Shown here piece after piece: positions 34,676 through 43,361 of a stretch of 64,000 bases of DNA. The position numbers were made by a program, and so were the translations under genes. The stretch comes from Parvibaculum sp046297875 (GTDB lineage Bacteria > Pseudomonadota > Alphaproteobacteria > Parvibaculales > Parvibaculaceae), in the NCBI RefSeq assembly GCF_046297875.1, contig NZ_JBKBHD010000001.1, positions 2,046,001-2,110,000 on the forward strand. The letters run 5' to 3'. The stretch's first letter is position 1; each line of letters opens with the position of its first letter. The notes under the pieces were generated by a model that saw only the letters and a list, made by a program, of their open reading frames with translations, searched no databases and was not told where the DNA came from.

Positions 34676-35437
34676 TCACTTCACCAGCGTGGGCCCGCGC
34701 CGTTTCGGTTCGGTCTCAACGAGAACGCCGAGGCGCCGCGCTACTTCCTGATAGGCTTCGACGAGGCCACCCATGTCGCGGCGGAAACGGTCCTTGTCGA
34801 GCTTGTCGTTGGTGCGGGTGTCCCAGAGGCGGCAGCAATCGGGGCTGATCTCGTCGGCGAGCACCACGCGCACCATCTCGCCTTCATAGAGGCGGCCGAA
34901 CTCGACCTTGAAGTCCACGAGGCGGATGCCTATGCCGAGGAAGAGGCCGGTCAGGAAGTCGTTGATACGCAGCGCAAGCGCCATCATGTCGTCGATTTCC
35001 TGCGGCGTCGCCCAGCCAAAGGCCGTGATGTGCTCTTCGGAGACCATCGGGTCGTGCAGCTCGTCATTCTTGTAATAGAACTCGATGATGGAGCGGGGCA
35101 GCACCGTGCCTTCGTCGATGCCGAGCTTTTTCGACAGCGAGCCGGCGGCGACATTGCGCACCACCACTTCGACGGGGATGATTTCCACTTCCCGAATGAG
35201 CTGCTCGCGCATGTTGAGCGCGCGGATGAAATGCGTCGGCACGCCGATCTCGTTCAGCTTGGTGAAGATGAATTCCGAGATGCGGTTGTTGAGGACACCC
35301 TTGCCGTCGATGATCTCGCGCTTGGTCGCGTCGAAGGCGGTCGTATCATCCTTGAAATGCTGGATGAGCGTGCCCGGTTCCGGGCCTTCGTAAAGCACCT
35401 TCGCCTTGCCTTCATAAACGCGTCTGCGCCGGCTCAT
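34676..35437 (-). CDS. purC: SAICAR synthase PurC
   Basis: A 253-residue enzyme: RRVYEGKAKVLYEGPEPGTL at the N-terminus, FKDDTTAFDATKREIIDGKG, and LVDFKVEFGR with VLADEISPDCCRLWD. PurC joins aspartate to CAIR in purine synthesis. It is the first gene of purC-purS-purQ-purL on the minus strand. Confidence 0.98.
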   Translation of the reverse strand: MSRRRRVYEGKAKVLYEGPEPGTLIQHFKDDTTAFDATKREIIDGKGVLNNRISEFIFTKLNEIGVPTHFIRALNMREQLIREVEIIPVEVVVRNVAAGSLSKKLGIDEGTVLPRSIIEFYYKNDELHDPMVSEEHITAFGWATPQEIDDMMALALRINDFLTGLFLGIGIRLVDFKVEFGRLYEGEMVRVVLADEISPDCCRLWDTRTNDKLDKDRFRRDMGGLVEAYQEVARRLGVLVETEPKRRGPTLVK

Positions 35438-35792
35438 GTCATGAATTCCAATCGGTTAGCCCGGATGGAAGGTCCGGGGCTGGCGGGGGGCTCCGCACAT
35501 ATTCGAGGACCGCCTCGCGGCGGAAAAGAGCCGGGCGGGCAGGTTCGGAATCGGCCCTTCGGCGAGCGCAAGGTAGCCCAAGGCCGGACGCGATACAATG
35601 AAGCTGTGCTGCGCCGCACCTGTCATAAAAAATGTCTGAAAATCATGGGGTTAGACAATTCGACGCGGGGGCGCCCCGGCTGGCCGATGGCTGTTGATTT
35701 GAATTGATGGGCCCGCTATGCCTAAGGCCAATTCCGGGAGTTCCCCAAGCCGGGGCCCCGCCACATGACCCCAATACGGAGTGCCAGGTTCC
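35438..35792. other. 355-base gap between purC and the DUF1476 gene
   Basis: This divergent intergenic region should hold the promoters of the purine operon and of the DUF1476 gene. No convincing operator, riboswitch, terminator or small gene was recognised on either strand. Confidence 0.5.
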
Positions 35793-36110
35793 ATGTCCAG
35801 CTTCGACAAGCGCGAGGAAGGTTTTGAAAAGAAGTTCGCTCATGACGAGGAGCTTCGCTTCAAGGCAAGCGCACGCCGCAACAAGCTGCTCGGGCTCTGG
35901 GCGGCCGAAAAGCTGGGCCTCACGGGCGAGGCCGCCGAGTCCTACGCGCAGGACGTGATCGCCGCGGATCTGAAGGAAGCGGGCGATCAGGATGTGTTCG
36001 ACAAGATCCGCGCCGATTTCGACGCGAAGGGCGTGGCACAATCCGACCATCAGCTTCGCCGCACCATGGACGAGCTGATGGATGAGGCCGTCCGTCAGAT
36101 AAAGAGCTGA
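35793..36110 (+). CDS. DUF1476 protein, F1-ATPase inhibitor zeta subunit-like
   Basis: A 105-residue helical protein: MSSFDKREEGFEKKFAHDEE at the N-terminus, then RRNKLLGLWAAEKLGLTG and a C-terminal helical bundle. This is the DUF1476 family, shown in Paracoccus to be the zeta subunit that inhibits the F1 ATPase through its N-terminal segment. The family is restricted to Alphaproteobacteria. The ATG at 35793 is chosen over a GTG four codons upstream. Confidence 0.88.
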   Translation: MSSFDKREEGFEKKFAHDEELRFKASARRNKLLGLWAAEKLGLTGEAAESYAQDVIAADLKEAGDQDVFDKIRADFDAKGVAQSDHQLRRTMDELMDEAVRQIKS

Positions 36111-36113
36111 GAC

Positions 36114-36632
36114 TCAGTGTTCCGGGAATATCGAGATACAGCCGAGGAGCAGGATTTCGTCGGCGCGTGCGCCTTCCATCGGCAGGTGAACGATCTCGAG
36201 ATTGAGGAAGTCCCGGTTAATGCCGGACAGGCGGCCCTGCGTGATGTGGGGCCGCTTTTCCTTTGTCACCATGCGATAGATGCCGGCATCCTTGCCGACG
36301 GTCGCCGGGTGATAGATCTCGCGGATCGTCATGCCGGTCGGATCGAAGTCGAGCCAGCGCGTCAGCGTCGTGCCGACCAGACGTAACCGCCAGTCGTAGC
36401 CGTCATCATCCAAAGGCTCGAGAACAAAGACGCTCGGCAGGAAGGATGCGGCTTCGCGGCAGGGAAGATCGGATCGGCTCAGGAGACGCCCATCCCGGCA
36501 GTGACGCTGCCAGAATTCCATCAGCTTTATGGATTGGGCATGCAGGGGCTTTTCGATCGGGACGACATTCGTCTCGATCCGCGTGGCGCGATCCTGCGTC
36601 GTACGGGCTCCGGGCCGGGTTTCCATGAACAT
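36114..36632 (-). CDS. PAS domain protein (PAS_5-like)
   Basis: A 172-residue protein whose residues ~35-165 fit a single PAS_5-type domain: FWQRHCRDGRLLSRSDLPCR, FVLEPLDDDGYDWRLRLVGT and DFDPTGMTIREIYHP. No output domain follows. Such proteins are common in Alphaproteobacteria and their ligand is unknown. The ATG at 36632 has AGGACAGG six bases ahead; an ATG at 36677 is an alternative. Its stop is three bases from the convergent DUF1476 stop. Confidence 0.75.
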   Translation of the reverse strand: MFMETRPGARTTQDRATRIETNVVPIEKPLHAQSIKLMEFWQRHCRDGRLLSRSDLPCREAASFLPSVFVLEPLDDDGYDWRLRLVGTTLTRWLDFDPTGMTIREIYHPATVGKDAGIYRMVTKEKRPHITQGRLSGINRDFLNLEIVHLPMEGARADEILLLGCISIFPEH

Positions 36633-36710
36633 GGGGCCTGTCCTGCATTCAACGAGGCCCTTCTTCCGGCCCTCCATTTCCCATGTCAGCAGCAAAGCGA
36701 TAAAAAGCTC

Positions 36711-37490
36711 TTAAGTGTTGCGCCGGGCTGCCTGAGAAGGCGCCGAAGGTGTCGACAATATGACAGCAAAACTTTCCGCCGCCGTCTCGCGAGCGCCATT
36801 TTCCGTCAATCCGGCGATTGCATTGGTGGCGGATTCCCTCAGGCGGTGCATGGCCGCCCAGGCCACTGTCTCGATGGCAAGACGGGCGGCAAGTTTTTGC
36901 TCTGGCGAGGGCGGGCCTGCGGCCCCGGCGAATTTGAGGGCAATTTCGGCCAGTTGATCGCGGTGGCGGCCACGCAGATCCAGCGCATGAAGCTGCTCGA
37001 AGGCAGGGACTTCCCTTGCGCAGCGATCGACCAGCCAGATGGCGCGGCGGGCCTCGTGCAGCATGTCGTAAAGCTCGTGGCCGATGGCGCGGAGCGTTTC
37101 CATTTCCACCTTTGCGCCGGGAGCAAGCGCGGTGTCGAAGGACGGCCAGTGGCGCACTTCCTTCACGCGCGCGGCAAAGATTTGCACCGTCGCAATGATG
37201 CCGGGGTCTTCAAGGGGGAGGGGGAGACCTGTGAGCGGGCGGGCGCAGACCTTCAGAATGGCAAGGTGGAGCAGTGCTTCCTTGCTCGCGACATAGAGAT
37301 AGACCGTGCCGGCGGAAACGCCTGCGGCCTTCGCCACATCCGCCATCTGGGTGCGCCTGATGCCGAGTTCGGAAAAGCAGGTTATTGCCGCATCGGCGAT
37401 TTCTTCGAGTTTTCCTTCGGATTTCTTTCGGGCCACGGCGCCTGCTTCTCCCCTCGGCTGCGCCGTTTCACGTGAAGCAGCGCAAATCAT
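36711..37490 (-). CDS. TetR family transcriptional regulator
   Basis: A 259-residue regulator. The N-terminal helix-turn-helix (residues ~25-75) reads EEIADAAITCFSELGIRRTQ then AAGVSAGTVYLYVASKEALL, the TetR DNA-binding signature. The C-terminal ligand domain is not assigned. It is divergent from the PQQ dehydrogenase gene with a perfect 15-bp palindrome in the 58-base gap, so it probably represses itself and that gene. AGGAG sits six bases before the ATG. Confidence 0.88.
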   Translation of the reverse strand: MICAASRETAQPRGEAGAVARKKSEGKLEEIADAAITCFSELGIRRTQMADVAKAAGVSAGTVYLYVASKEALLHLAILKVCARPLTGLPLPLEDPGIIATVQIFAARVKEVRHWPSFDTALAPGAKVEMETLRAIGHELYDMLHEARRAIWLVDRCAREVPAFEQLHALDLRGRHRDQLAEIALKFAGAAGPPSPEQKLAARLAIETVAWAAMHRLRESATNAIAGLTENGARETAAESFAVILSTPSAPSQAARRNT

Positions 37491-37509
37491 CTTGACTCCT
37501 GATAATAAA

Positions 37510-37524
37510 TGAATGACTCATTCA
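37510..37524. promoter_or_regulatory. TetR-type operator palindrome
   Basis: TGAATGACTCATTCA is a perfect palindrome around a central C in the gap between the divergent TetR and PQQ dehydrogenase genes. Sites of the form TGAATGA-N-TCATTCA are typical of TetR regulators. Confidence 0.75.
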
Positions 37525-37548
37525 GTCAATTGATTTGAGGAGGGACTC

Positions 37549-39492
37549 ATGGGACGCGTCCGGTTTGCATTTGTCGCTGCGCTTCTTGCTGTGGTTTTTG
37601 CGGGATTGCCGCAAGCCGCGGCTGCCGGAATGGGCTGGCTCCATTATGGCGGCGATGCCGGCGGCACGCGCCACTCGGCCGCTGCCGAGATCACGCGCGA
37701 GAATGTGAAAGGTCTTCGCGAGGCCTGGACCTATCGCACGGGCGACATGGAAGCCCGTGCGGACGTCATGAAGCACAGCGCCTTTCAGGCAACGCCCATC
37801 CTCTTTCACGGGTCGCTGATCCTTTGCACGCCCTTCAACGAAGTGATCGCGCTCGATCCGGGCACAGGCGCGGAGAAGTGGCGCTACGATACGAAAATTG
37901 CGACGGACTACCGGCCGGCCAACCAGTTTGTCTGCCGCGGCGTGACGCCCTGGGTGGATGCGGCCGCTGCGCCGGAGGGGCTTTGCGCATCGCGGCTTTT
38001 CATCGGGACAGCGGACGCGCGACTGATCGCGCTCGATGCGGGAACGGGGCAGCCTTGTCTCGGCTTCGGCATGGATGGCGAAGTGCAAATCGATCCCGGC
38101 ATGGAACTCGAATGGCCGGGCGAATTCCAGATCACCTCGCCGCCTTCGGTTGCAAATGGTGTCGTCGTAGCCGGCTCGTCCATCGGCGACAATCGCCGAG
38201 CCAATGCACCGAAGGGGACGGTGCGCGCCTTCGATGCGCGGACGGGAAAGCCTGTGTGGGAATTCGATCCGGTGGTTCGCGGCGCGAAAGATCATCCCGA
38301 AAGCTGGCCGCGCGGCGGCGTGGCCGAGCGCACGGGCCATGCGAATGTCTGGGCGCCGATCGCGGCGGACGAGGCGCGGGGGCTCTTCTTCCTGCCGACC
38401 TCATCGCCATCGCCGGATTTCTTCGGCGGGCTTCGCGCGGGTGACAATCGCTATGCGAATTCCGTGGTGGCGGTTGAAGCGGCGAGTGGAAAGGTGCGCT
38501 GGCATTTCCAGACGGTGCATCACGATGTCTGGGACTACGATCTTCCGGCGCAACCGAGCCTTGTCACGCTGATGCGCGATGGCCAGCCTGTCGATGCCGT
38601 GGTTCAGGTGACGAAGCAGGGTTTCGTCTTCGTGCTCGACCGCGACACGGGCAAGCCGATCTTCGATGTGGAGGAACGGGCTGTGCCGCAGGACGGTGCG
38701 GCGGGCGAGTTTCTGTCGCCGACGCAGCCTTTCCCGGTTGCGCCGCCGCCGCTCGTGCCGCAGATGCTGACGGCAGACGACGCATGGGGCCTCACTTACT
38801 GGGACCGCAAGGCATGCCGCGACAAGATCGCGGCCGCGCGCTCCGAAGGCATCTACACACCGCCTTCGGCGCAGGGCACGATCATGTATCCGTTCACGGC
38901 AGGCGGGGCGAACTGGGGCGGGGCGGCATACGATCCCGCGACACAGACGCTCTATGTCAACACGAACCGCGCGGCGCATATCATCACGCTGATCCCGTCG
39001 GAAAACTATGAAGCGGCGAAGGCTGCCGAACCGAATGAAGAGATTTCGCCGCAAGCGCCGACGCGCTGGGCCGTGAAGCGCGAACTGTTGCTTTCGCCGC
39101 TCGGCCTGCCTTGCACGCCGCCGCCCTGGGGCATGCTGACCGCCGTCGATCTCTCCGATGGCACGATCAAATGGGAAAGCGTGCTTGGCACAGTGCGCGA
39201 CATTGCGCCGGTTCCCGTGTCCCTCAAATGGGGCGTGCCGAATTTCGGCGGACCGATCGTGACGGCAGGCGGCGTCGTCTTCATCGGCGCGACGATGGAT
39301 GACTATCTGCGCGCCTTCGATGCGGCATCGGGCGAGGAGTTGTGGAAGGGGCGCCTTCCGGCGGGCGGGCAGGCGACACCCATGACCTATGTATGGGAAG
39401 GCCGGCAATATGTTGTCATCGCGGCAGGCGGCCATGCCCGCGCCGGCACGAGACCTGGTGACTATGTGAAGGCTTATGCGCTGCCGGAATAG
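37549..39492 (+). CDS. PQQ-dependent dehydrogenase (quinoprotein glucose-dehydrogenase-like)
   Basis: A 647-residue periplasmic beta-propeller enzyme: signal peptide to ~residue 25, then WLHYGGDAGGTRHSAAAEIT, repeated tryptophan-docking strands such as LIALDAGTGQPCLGF, and the HHDVWDYDLPAQPSLV segment shared with membrane glucose dehydrogenase. The N-terminal membrane helices of Gcd are absent, so it is soluble or loosely bound. It oxidises an alcohol or sugar using pyrroloquinoline quinone; the substrate is not identifiable. GAGGAGG precedes the ATG. It is probably regulated by the divergent TetR protein. Confidence 0.85.
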   Translation: MGRVRFAFVAALLAVVFAGLPQAAAAGMGWLHYGGDAGGTRHSAAAEITRENVKGLREAWTYRTGDMEARADVMKHSAFQATPILFHGSLILCTPFNEVIALDPGTGAEKWRYDTKIATDYRPANQFVCRGVTPWVDAAAAPEGLCASRLFIGTADARLIALDAGTGQPCLGFGMDGEVQIDPGMELEWPGEFQITSPPSVANGVVVAGSSIGDNRRANAPKGTVRAFDARTGKPVWEFDPVVRGAKDHPESWPRGGVAERTGHANVWAPIAADEARGLFFLPTSSPSPDFFGGLRAGDNRYANSVVAVEAASGKVRWHFQTVHHDVWDYDLPAQPSLVTLMRDGQPVDAVVQVTKQGFVFVLDRDTGKPIFDVEERAVPQDGAAGEFLSPTQPFPVAPPPLVPQMLTADDAWGLTYWDRKACRDKIAAARSEGIYTPPSAQGTIMYPFTAGGANWGGAAYDPATQTLYVNTNRAAHIITLIPSENYEAAKAAEPNEEISPQAPTRWAVKRELLLSPLGLPCTPPPWGMLTAVDLSDGTIKWESVLGTVRDIAPVPVSLKWGVPNFGGPIVTAGGVVFIGATMDDYLRAFDAASGEELWKGRLPAGGQATPMTYVWEGRQYVVIAAGGHARAGTRPGDYVKAYALPE

Positions 39493-39566
39493 TCTATTCC
39501 GCTTGTAACTCTGTCGCGTTTACCCGCAGAATTGCCCGACAAGAACAACAAGACGGGGAGACGGCC

Positions 39567-40346
39567 ATGGGCGACTACAAGAATGTGACGATCGAGAAGC
39601 GCGGTGCTGTCGCACTGGTGCGATTCGACCGAAAGGGCGCCCGCAATGCCTTCAATCAGGAGACGATCCTCGAACTCACCGATGTTGCACGGCGCTTCCA
39701 GGACGATCTCGAGACGCAGGCGGTGGTGCTGACGGGCACGCGCGAAGCCTTTTCCGGCGGCATCGACCTGAAGGAGCGGGCGAGCCGCGCCGTTACCGCC
39801 GGGACAGACCTCGAACTCCGGCAGGTCTATTATCGCGGTGTGAAACTCTGCCAGGCGTGGGAAGACATGCCGCAGATCACGGTTGCCGCTATCGAGGGCA
39901 TGGCGGTCGGCGCGGGTGTGGCTCTGCCGCTCGCGCTCGACTGGCGCGTGATGGGCAAGGGCGCTTTCCTCTATGTGCCGGAAGTGAAGATCGGCATCAA
40001 CCTGCAATGGGGCGCGCTGCCGCGGCTCATCACGCTGGTGGGACCGGCGCGCGCCAAGCGCATCTGCATTCTCTGCGAGCGCATGGGCGCGGAACACGCG
40101 CTCGATTGGGGACTCGTGGACGAGATTGCAGAGGACGGGCATGTGGCCGATAAGGCGATGGAGCTTGCCGCGGCGGCTGCGTCGATGCCGGCGCCGGCGG
40201 TGCGCATGGTGAAGGAGGCGGTCAATGCGACGGCGAACGCGCTTCACAAGGTCAGTGCCTATGCCGATGCCGACCAGAGCCAGCTTTCGACCAATTTCCG
40301 TTCGGCGCAGGCAGAAAGCGACAAGTTCGTGAAGGGCAAGAGCTAG
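39567..40346 (+). CDS. Enoyl-CoA hydratase/isomerase family protein
   Basis: A 259-residue crotonase-fold protein: VALVRFDRKGARNAFNQETI, the first oxyanion segment FSGGIDLKERA, and the second in IEGMAVGAGVALPLALDWRV. Such enzymes act on acyl-CoA thioesters, usually hydrating or isomerising enoyl-CoA. The exact reaction is open. It lies 74 bases after the PQQ dehydrogenase and is convergent with the phosphatase gene (one-base gap). Confidence 0.85.
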   Translation: MGDYKNVTIEKRGAVALVRFDRKGARNAFNQETILELTDVARRFQDDLETQAVVLTGTREAFSGGIDLKERASRAVTAGTDLELRQVYYRGVKLCQAWEDMPQITVAAIEGMAVGAGVALPLALDWRVMGKGAFLYVPEVKIGINLQWGALPRLITLVGPARAKRICILCERMGAEHALDWGLVDEIAEDGHVADKAMELAAAAASMPAPAVRMVKEAVNATANALHKVSAYADADQSQLSTNFRSAQAESDKFVKGKS

Positions 40347-40347
40347 G

Positions 40348-41070
40348 TCAGGCGTCTGCCTTCGCCCTGAGCCGCATCGCGATCTGTTCCAGCGACTGCA
40401 GGTGGTTGCCTTCCTTCACGACGTCATAGACGGCGATGTTCATGGCGCGCACCGACTTGCGGACGATGGTGCGCGTTTCCGGGTGCTCGTCGAAGTCGAT
40501 GACGTTGAGGCAGCAGGTGTTCTGGTCGATGGCGGCAAATGTCTGAAGGCCGGTGCCGAAGGCCCAGCCGATGACGAGCCTGTTGATGCCGCCATGCGCG
40601 ACAAGGGCGAGCGTGTCCCATTCGGGCTCGGCGATGAGGCGCTCGAGCGCTGCGACCACACGCGCATTCACTTCCTCGAAGCTGTCGCCGCCATTGTAGC
40701 GGGCGCCGGGGAGGTGGGCGTCGCGGAAAGAATAGGCGATGTCGTTCAGGTCGAGGATCTTGTCGCGGTATGACGCGTCGCTCTGGAACTCGACGAAATC
40801 GTCATGGCGTTCCACGGGCAGGTTGCGGCCTGCGAGGATGATCTCCGCCGTTTCGACCGAGCGCGGAAAGGCAGACGCCACGGCGCGGTCGAAGGGGATG
40901 TTCGTCAGCGCCTTGCCCGTCATCTCTGCCTGTTCGCGGCCCCAGGGGGTCAGCCGCACGGCGGTCGAATCCGCCACCCGGTTGCCCCTCTCGTCGACAT
41001 AGGAGACGTCGCCATGGCGGAACAGATAGATCCGGCGGCGGCGGGAGCCGTCAAAGGCGGTGCGGAGCAT
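40348..41070 (-). CDS. Histidine phosphatase family protein
   Basis: A 240-residue phosphoglycerate-mutase-like protein with the catalytic RHG motif in RIYLFRHGDVSYVD, a second Arg in VASAFPRSVETAEII, and the late His in LALVAHGGINRLVIGW. It probably dephosphorylates a small molecule. The ATG at 41070 follows GAGGATT; a TTG further up is less likely. Confidence 0.88.
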   Translation of the reverse strand: MLRTAFDGSRRRRIYLFRHGDVSYVDERGNRVADSTAVRLTPWGREQAEMTGKALTNIPFDRAVASAFPRSVETAEIILAGRNLPVERHDDFVEFQSDASYRDKILDLNDIAYSFRDAHLPGARYNGGDSFEEVNARVVAALERLIAEPEWDTLALVAHGGINRLVIGWAFGTGLQTFAAIDQNTCCLNVIDFDEHPETRTIVRKSVRAMNIAVYDVVKEGNHLQSLEQIAMRLRAKADA

Positions 41071-41166
41071 GGGAATCCTCAAAGTAGTGGAATGTCTGTG
41101 CCGCGCAGTATAGGGCGGATTGTGACAGGCGGGTGAAGCAGAGGCGGCAGATTTCCTTGCAATCCC

Positions 41167-41195
41167 GATATACCCGTATTATATATCTGTATATC
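41167..41195. promoter_or_regulatory. Inverted repeat operator of the vapBC pair
   Basis: GATATAC (41167-41173) and GTATATC (41189-41195) are perfect inverted arms in an AT-rich stretch directly before the antitoxin gene. VapB-VapC complexes usually bind such repeats to autoregulate. Confidence 0.6.
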
Positions 41196-41211
41196 TCTAG
41201 AGGATATAAAG

Positions 41212-41451
41212 ATGGCATTCTCCGTCAAAGACGAAGCGACCGACGCGGCAGTTCGCAAGCTGGCAAAGCTCAAGAAAACCGGGCTGACCGACGCCATCCG
41301 CATGGCCGTGGAAAACGAGATCAAGAGGTCTGCCGAAGAAATGCCGCTGGTTCAACGGCTGAAAGCGATCGGCGACCGCTATTCCAAATACAAGAAGACG
41401 GGGACGAAAGCCGACAAGGCTTTTTTCGACGATCTGGGTGGCGGGCTCTAG
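41212..41451 (+). CDS. vapB: VapB-type antitoxin
   Basis: A 79-residue protein with an N-terminal ribbon/helix segment (EATDAAVRKLAKLKKTGLTD) and a charged C-terminal tail. It resembles the Rv0623-type VapB antitoxins (Psk family). Its stop codon is followed directly by the VapC start (TAG-ATG). It would neutralise the toxin and repress the operon through the inverted repeat upstream. AGAGGA precedes the ATG. Confidence 0.83.
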   Translation: MAFSVKDEATDAAVRKLAKLKKTGLTDAIRMAVENEIKRSAEEMPLVQRLKAIGDRYSKYKKTGTKADKAFFDDLGGGL

Positions 41452-41841
41452 ATGTTTGTCGACGCCTCGGCCGTCATAGCCATCGTCGCGCAGGAAGAAG
41501 GGTGGGAGGCGCTTGCCGGGCAATTGAGGCAGGCCGAGCGCACCTATGTATCGCCGCTCACGCTATGGGAGGCGGCGGCGGGGCTTGCGCGGCAGGCCGA
41601 TTGCCCCCCGGCGGAAGCGGAGGCGCTTGTTCGGGAATTTGTCGCGACCGTCGATGCAGAAAGCATCGCGGTAGACGACGCCATAGGGTGGGAGGCTTTT
41701 GCCGCCTTCGGCCGCTACGGCAAGGGCCGCCACAAGGCGTCGCTCAATTTTGGCGATTGCTTTGCCTATGCCTGTGCAAAGGTCCTCGATATGCCACTTC
41801 TCTATAAGGGCGACGATTTTCTGTATACGGACCTTGGCTGA
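41452..41841 (+). CDS. vapC: VapC-type PIN-domain toxin (ribonuclease)
   Basis: A 129-residue PIN-domain protein: MFVDASAVIAIVAQEE carries the first acidic residue (D4), and LNFGDCFAYACAKVLDMPLL holds the later acidic pair of the metal site. VapC toxins cut tRNA or rRNA when free of VapB. It abuts vapB and is convergent with purB, three bases away. Confidence 0.87.
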   Translation: MFVDASAVIAIVAQEEGWEALAGQLRQAERTYVSPLTLWEAAAGLARQADCPPAEAEALVREFVATVDAESIAVDDAIGWEAFAAFGRYGKGRHKASLNFGDCFAYACAKVLDMPLLYKGDDFLYTDLG

Positions 41842-41844
41842 CGC

Positions 41845-43188
41845 CTATTCCGCCGCCTTGCCCTTTGCAGATGCCGCCATGGCTTCCTTGCCGAAGATGC
41901 GGGCGAAGATCGTGTCCACATGTTTGGTGTGGTAGCCGAGGTCGAAGCGTTCCTCGATGTCGGCGTCGGTGAGATATTTCTTCACGTCGGCGTCGGCCTT
42001 CAGCAGTTCGAGGAAATTGCCCTCGCCGCGCCAGACCGGCATCGCGTTGCGCTGCACGAGGCGGTAGGCGTCCTCGCGGCTCGCCCCCTTCTGCGTCAGC
42101 GCGAGGAGGACGCGCTGCGAATGGACGAGGCCGCCGAGCTTGTCCATGTTCTTCTGCATGTTCTCGGGATAGACGAGCAGCTTGTCGATGACGCCGGTGA
42201 GGCGGACAAGTGCGAAGTCGAGCGTCACCGTCGCGTCCGGGCCGATCATGCGTTCGACGGAGGAATGCGAGATATCGCGCTCATGCCAGAGCGCGACGTT
42301 TTCCATCGCGGGGATCGCCATGCCGCGCACGAGGCGCGCGAGGCCGGTGAGGTTTTCCGTCAGCACCGGGTTGCGCTTGTGCGGCATGGCGGAAGAGCCC
42401 TTCTGGCCTTCCGAGAAATGTTCCTCCGCTTCCAGCACTTCGGTGCGCTGCAGGTGGCGGATTTCGGTCGCCACGCGCTCGATCGACGAAGCGATGACGC
42501 CGAGCGTCGCGAAGAACATGGCGTGGCGATCGCGCGGGATGACCTGGGTCGAGACGGGCTCGACTTCGAGGTCGAGCGCCTTTGCGACATGCTCTTCCAC
42601 GCGCGGGTCGATATTCGCGAAGGTGCCGACGGCGCCGGAGATGGCGCAGGTCGCGATTTCCTTGCGCGCATTGACGAGCCGTTCGCGGCAGCGCTCGAAC
42701 TCGGCATAGGCTTCCGCCATCTTGAGGCCGAAGGTGACGGGTTCGGCATGGATGCCGTGGCTGCGGCCGATGCAGACCGTATCCTTGTGCTCGAAGGCGC
42801 GGCGCTTGATGGCGGCGAGAAGCTCGTCCATGTCGCGGAGCAGGATGTCGCTCGCGCGGGCGAGCTGCACATTGAGGCAGGTGTCGAGCACGTCGGAGGA
42901 TGTCATGCCCTGATGGACGAAGCGCGAATCCTCGCCGATGAATTCGGCAAGATGCGTGAGAAAGGCGATGACGTCGTGCTTCACCTCGCGCTCGATCTCG
43001 TCGATCTTGGCGACATCGAACACCGCCTTGTCGCCGCGCTCGCGGATGTTCCGTGCGGCTTCCTTCGGGATCACGCCGATTTCCGCCAAGGCCTCGCAGG
43101 CATGGGCCTCGATCTCGAACCAGATGCGGAATTTTGTGTCGGGTTCCCATATGGCGACCATTTCGGGCCGCGAATAGCGCGGAATCAT
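41845..43188 (-). CDS. purB: Adenylosuccinate lyase PurB
   Basis: A 447-residue fumarase-superfamily enzyme with the signature loop GSSAMPHKRNPVLTENLTGL, SHGIHAEPVTFGLKMAEAYA and MTSSDVLDTCLNVQLARASD. It acts twice in purine synthesis, on SAICAR and adenylosuccinate. The ATG at 43188 follows GAGAGGCG and gives the usual length. It lies apart from the purC-L operon. Confidence 0.98.
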   Translation of the reverse strand: MIPRYSRPEMVAIWEPDTKFRIWFEIEAHACEALAEIGVIPKEAARNIRERGDKAVFDVAKIDEIEREVKHDVIAFLTHLAEFIGEDSRFVHQGMTSSDVLDTCLNVQLARASDILLRDMDELLAAIKRRAFEHKDTVCIGRSHGIHAEPVTFGLKMAEAYAEFERCRERLVNARKEIATCAISGAVGTFANIDPRVEEHVAKALDLEVEPVSTQVIPRDRHAMFFATLGVIASSIERVATEIRHLQRTEVLEAEEHFSEGQKGSSAMPHKRNPVLTENLTGLARLVRGMAIPAMENVALWHERDISHSSVERMIGPDATVTLDFALVRLTGVIDKLLVYPENMQKNMDKLGGLVHSQRVLLALTQKGASREDAYRLVQRNAMPVWRGEGNFLELLKADADVKKYLTDADIEERFDLGYHTKHVDTIFARIFGKEAMAASAKGKAAE

Positions 43189-43361
43189 CAGGCGCCTCTC
43201 AATGGTTGGCGGGCGGGCGGGAAGGAATGGGCAGGGTTTAGCACTTGGGGGGAGGCCCCTCAAGGGGTGGTTGGGGAGCGGCGGCAACGCAGCGGTATGG
43301 CGCCCAGCGTGCGTTTGGGGCTAGGCTTCGGGTACAGAAAAAGAACAAAGGGGAGGGGCTG

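Noticed and set aside
35438..35792. Purine riboswitch or PurR operator upstream of purC
   Set aside because: No conserved purine aptamer core or clear inverted repeat was found in this gap.
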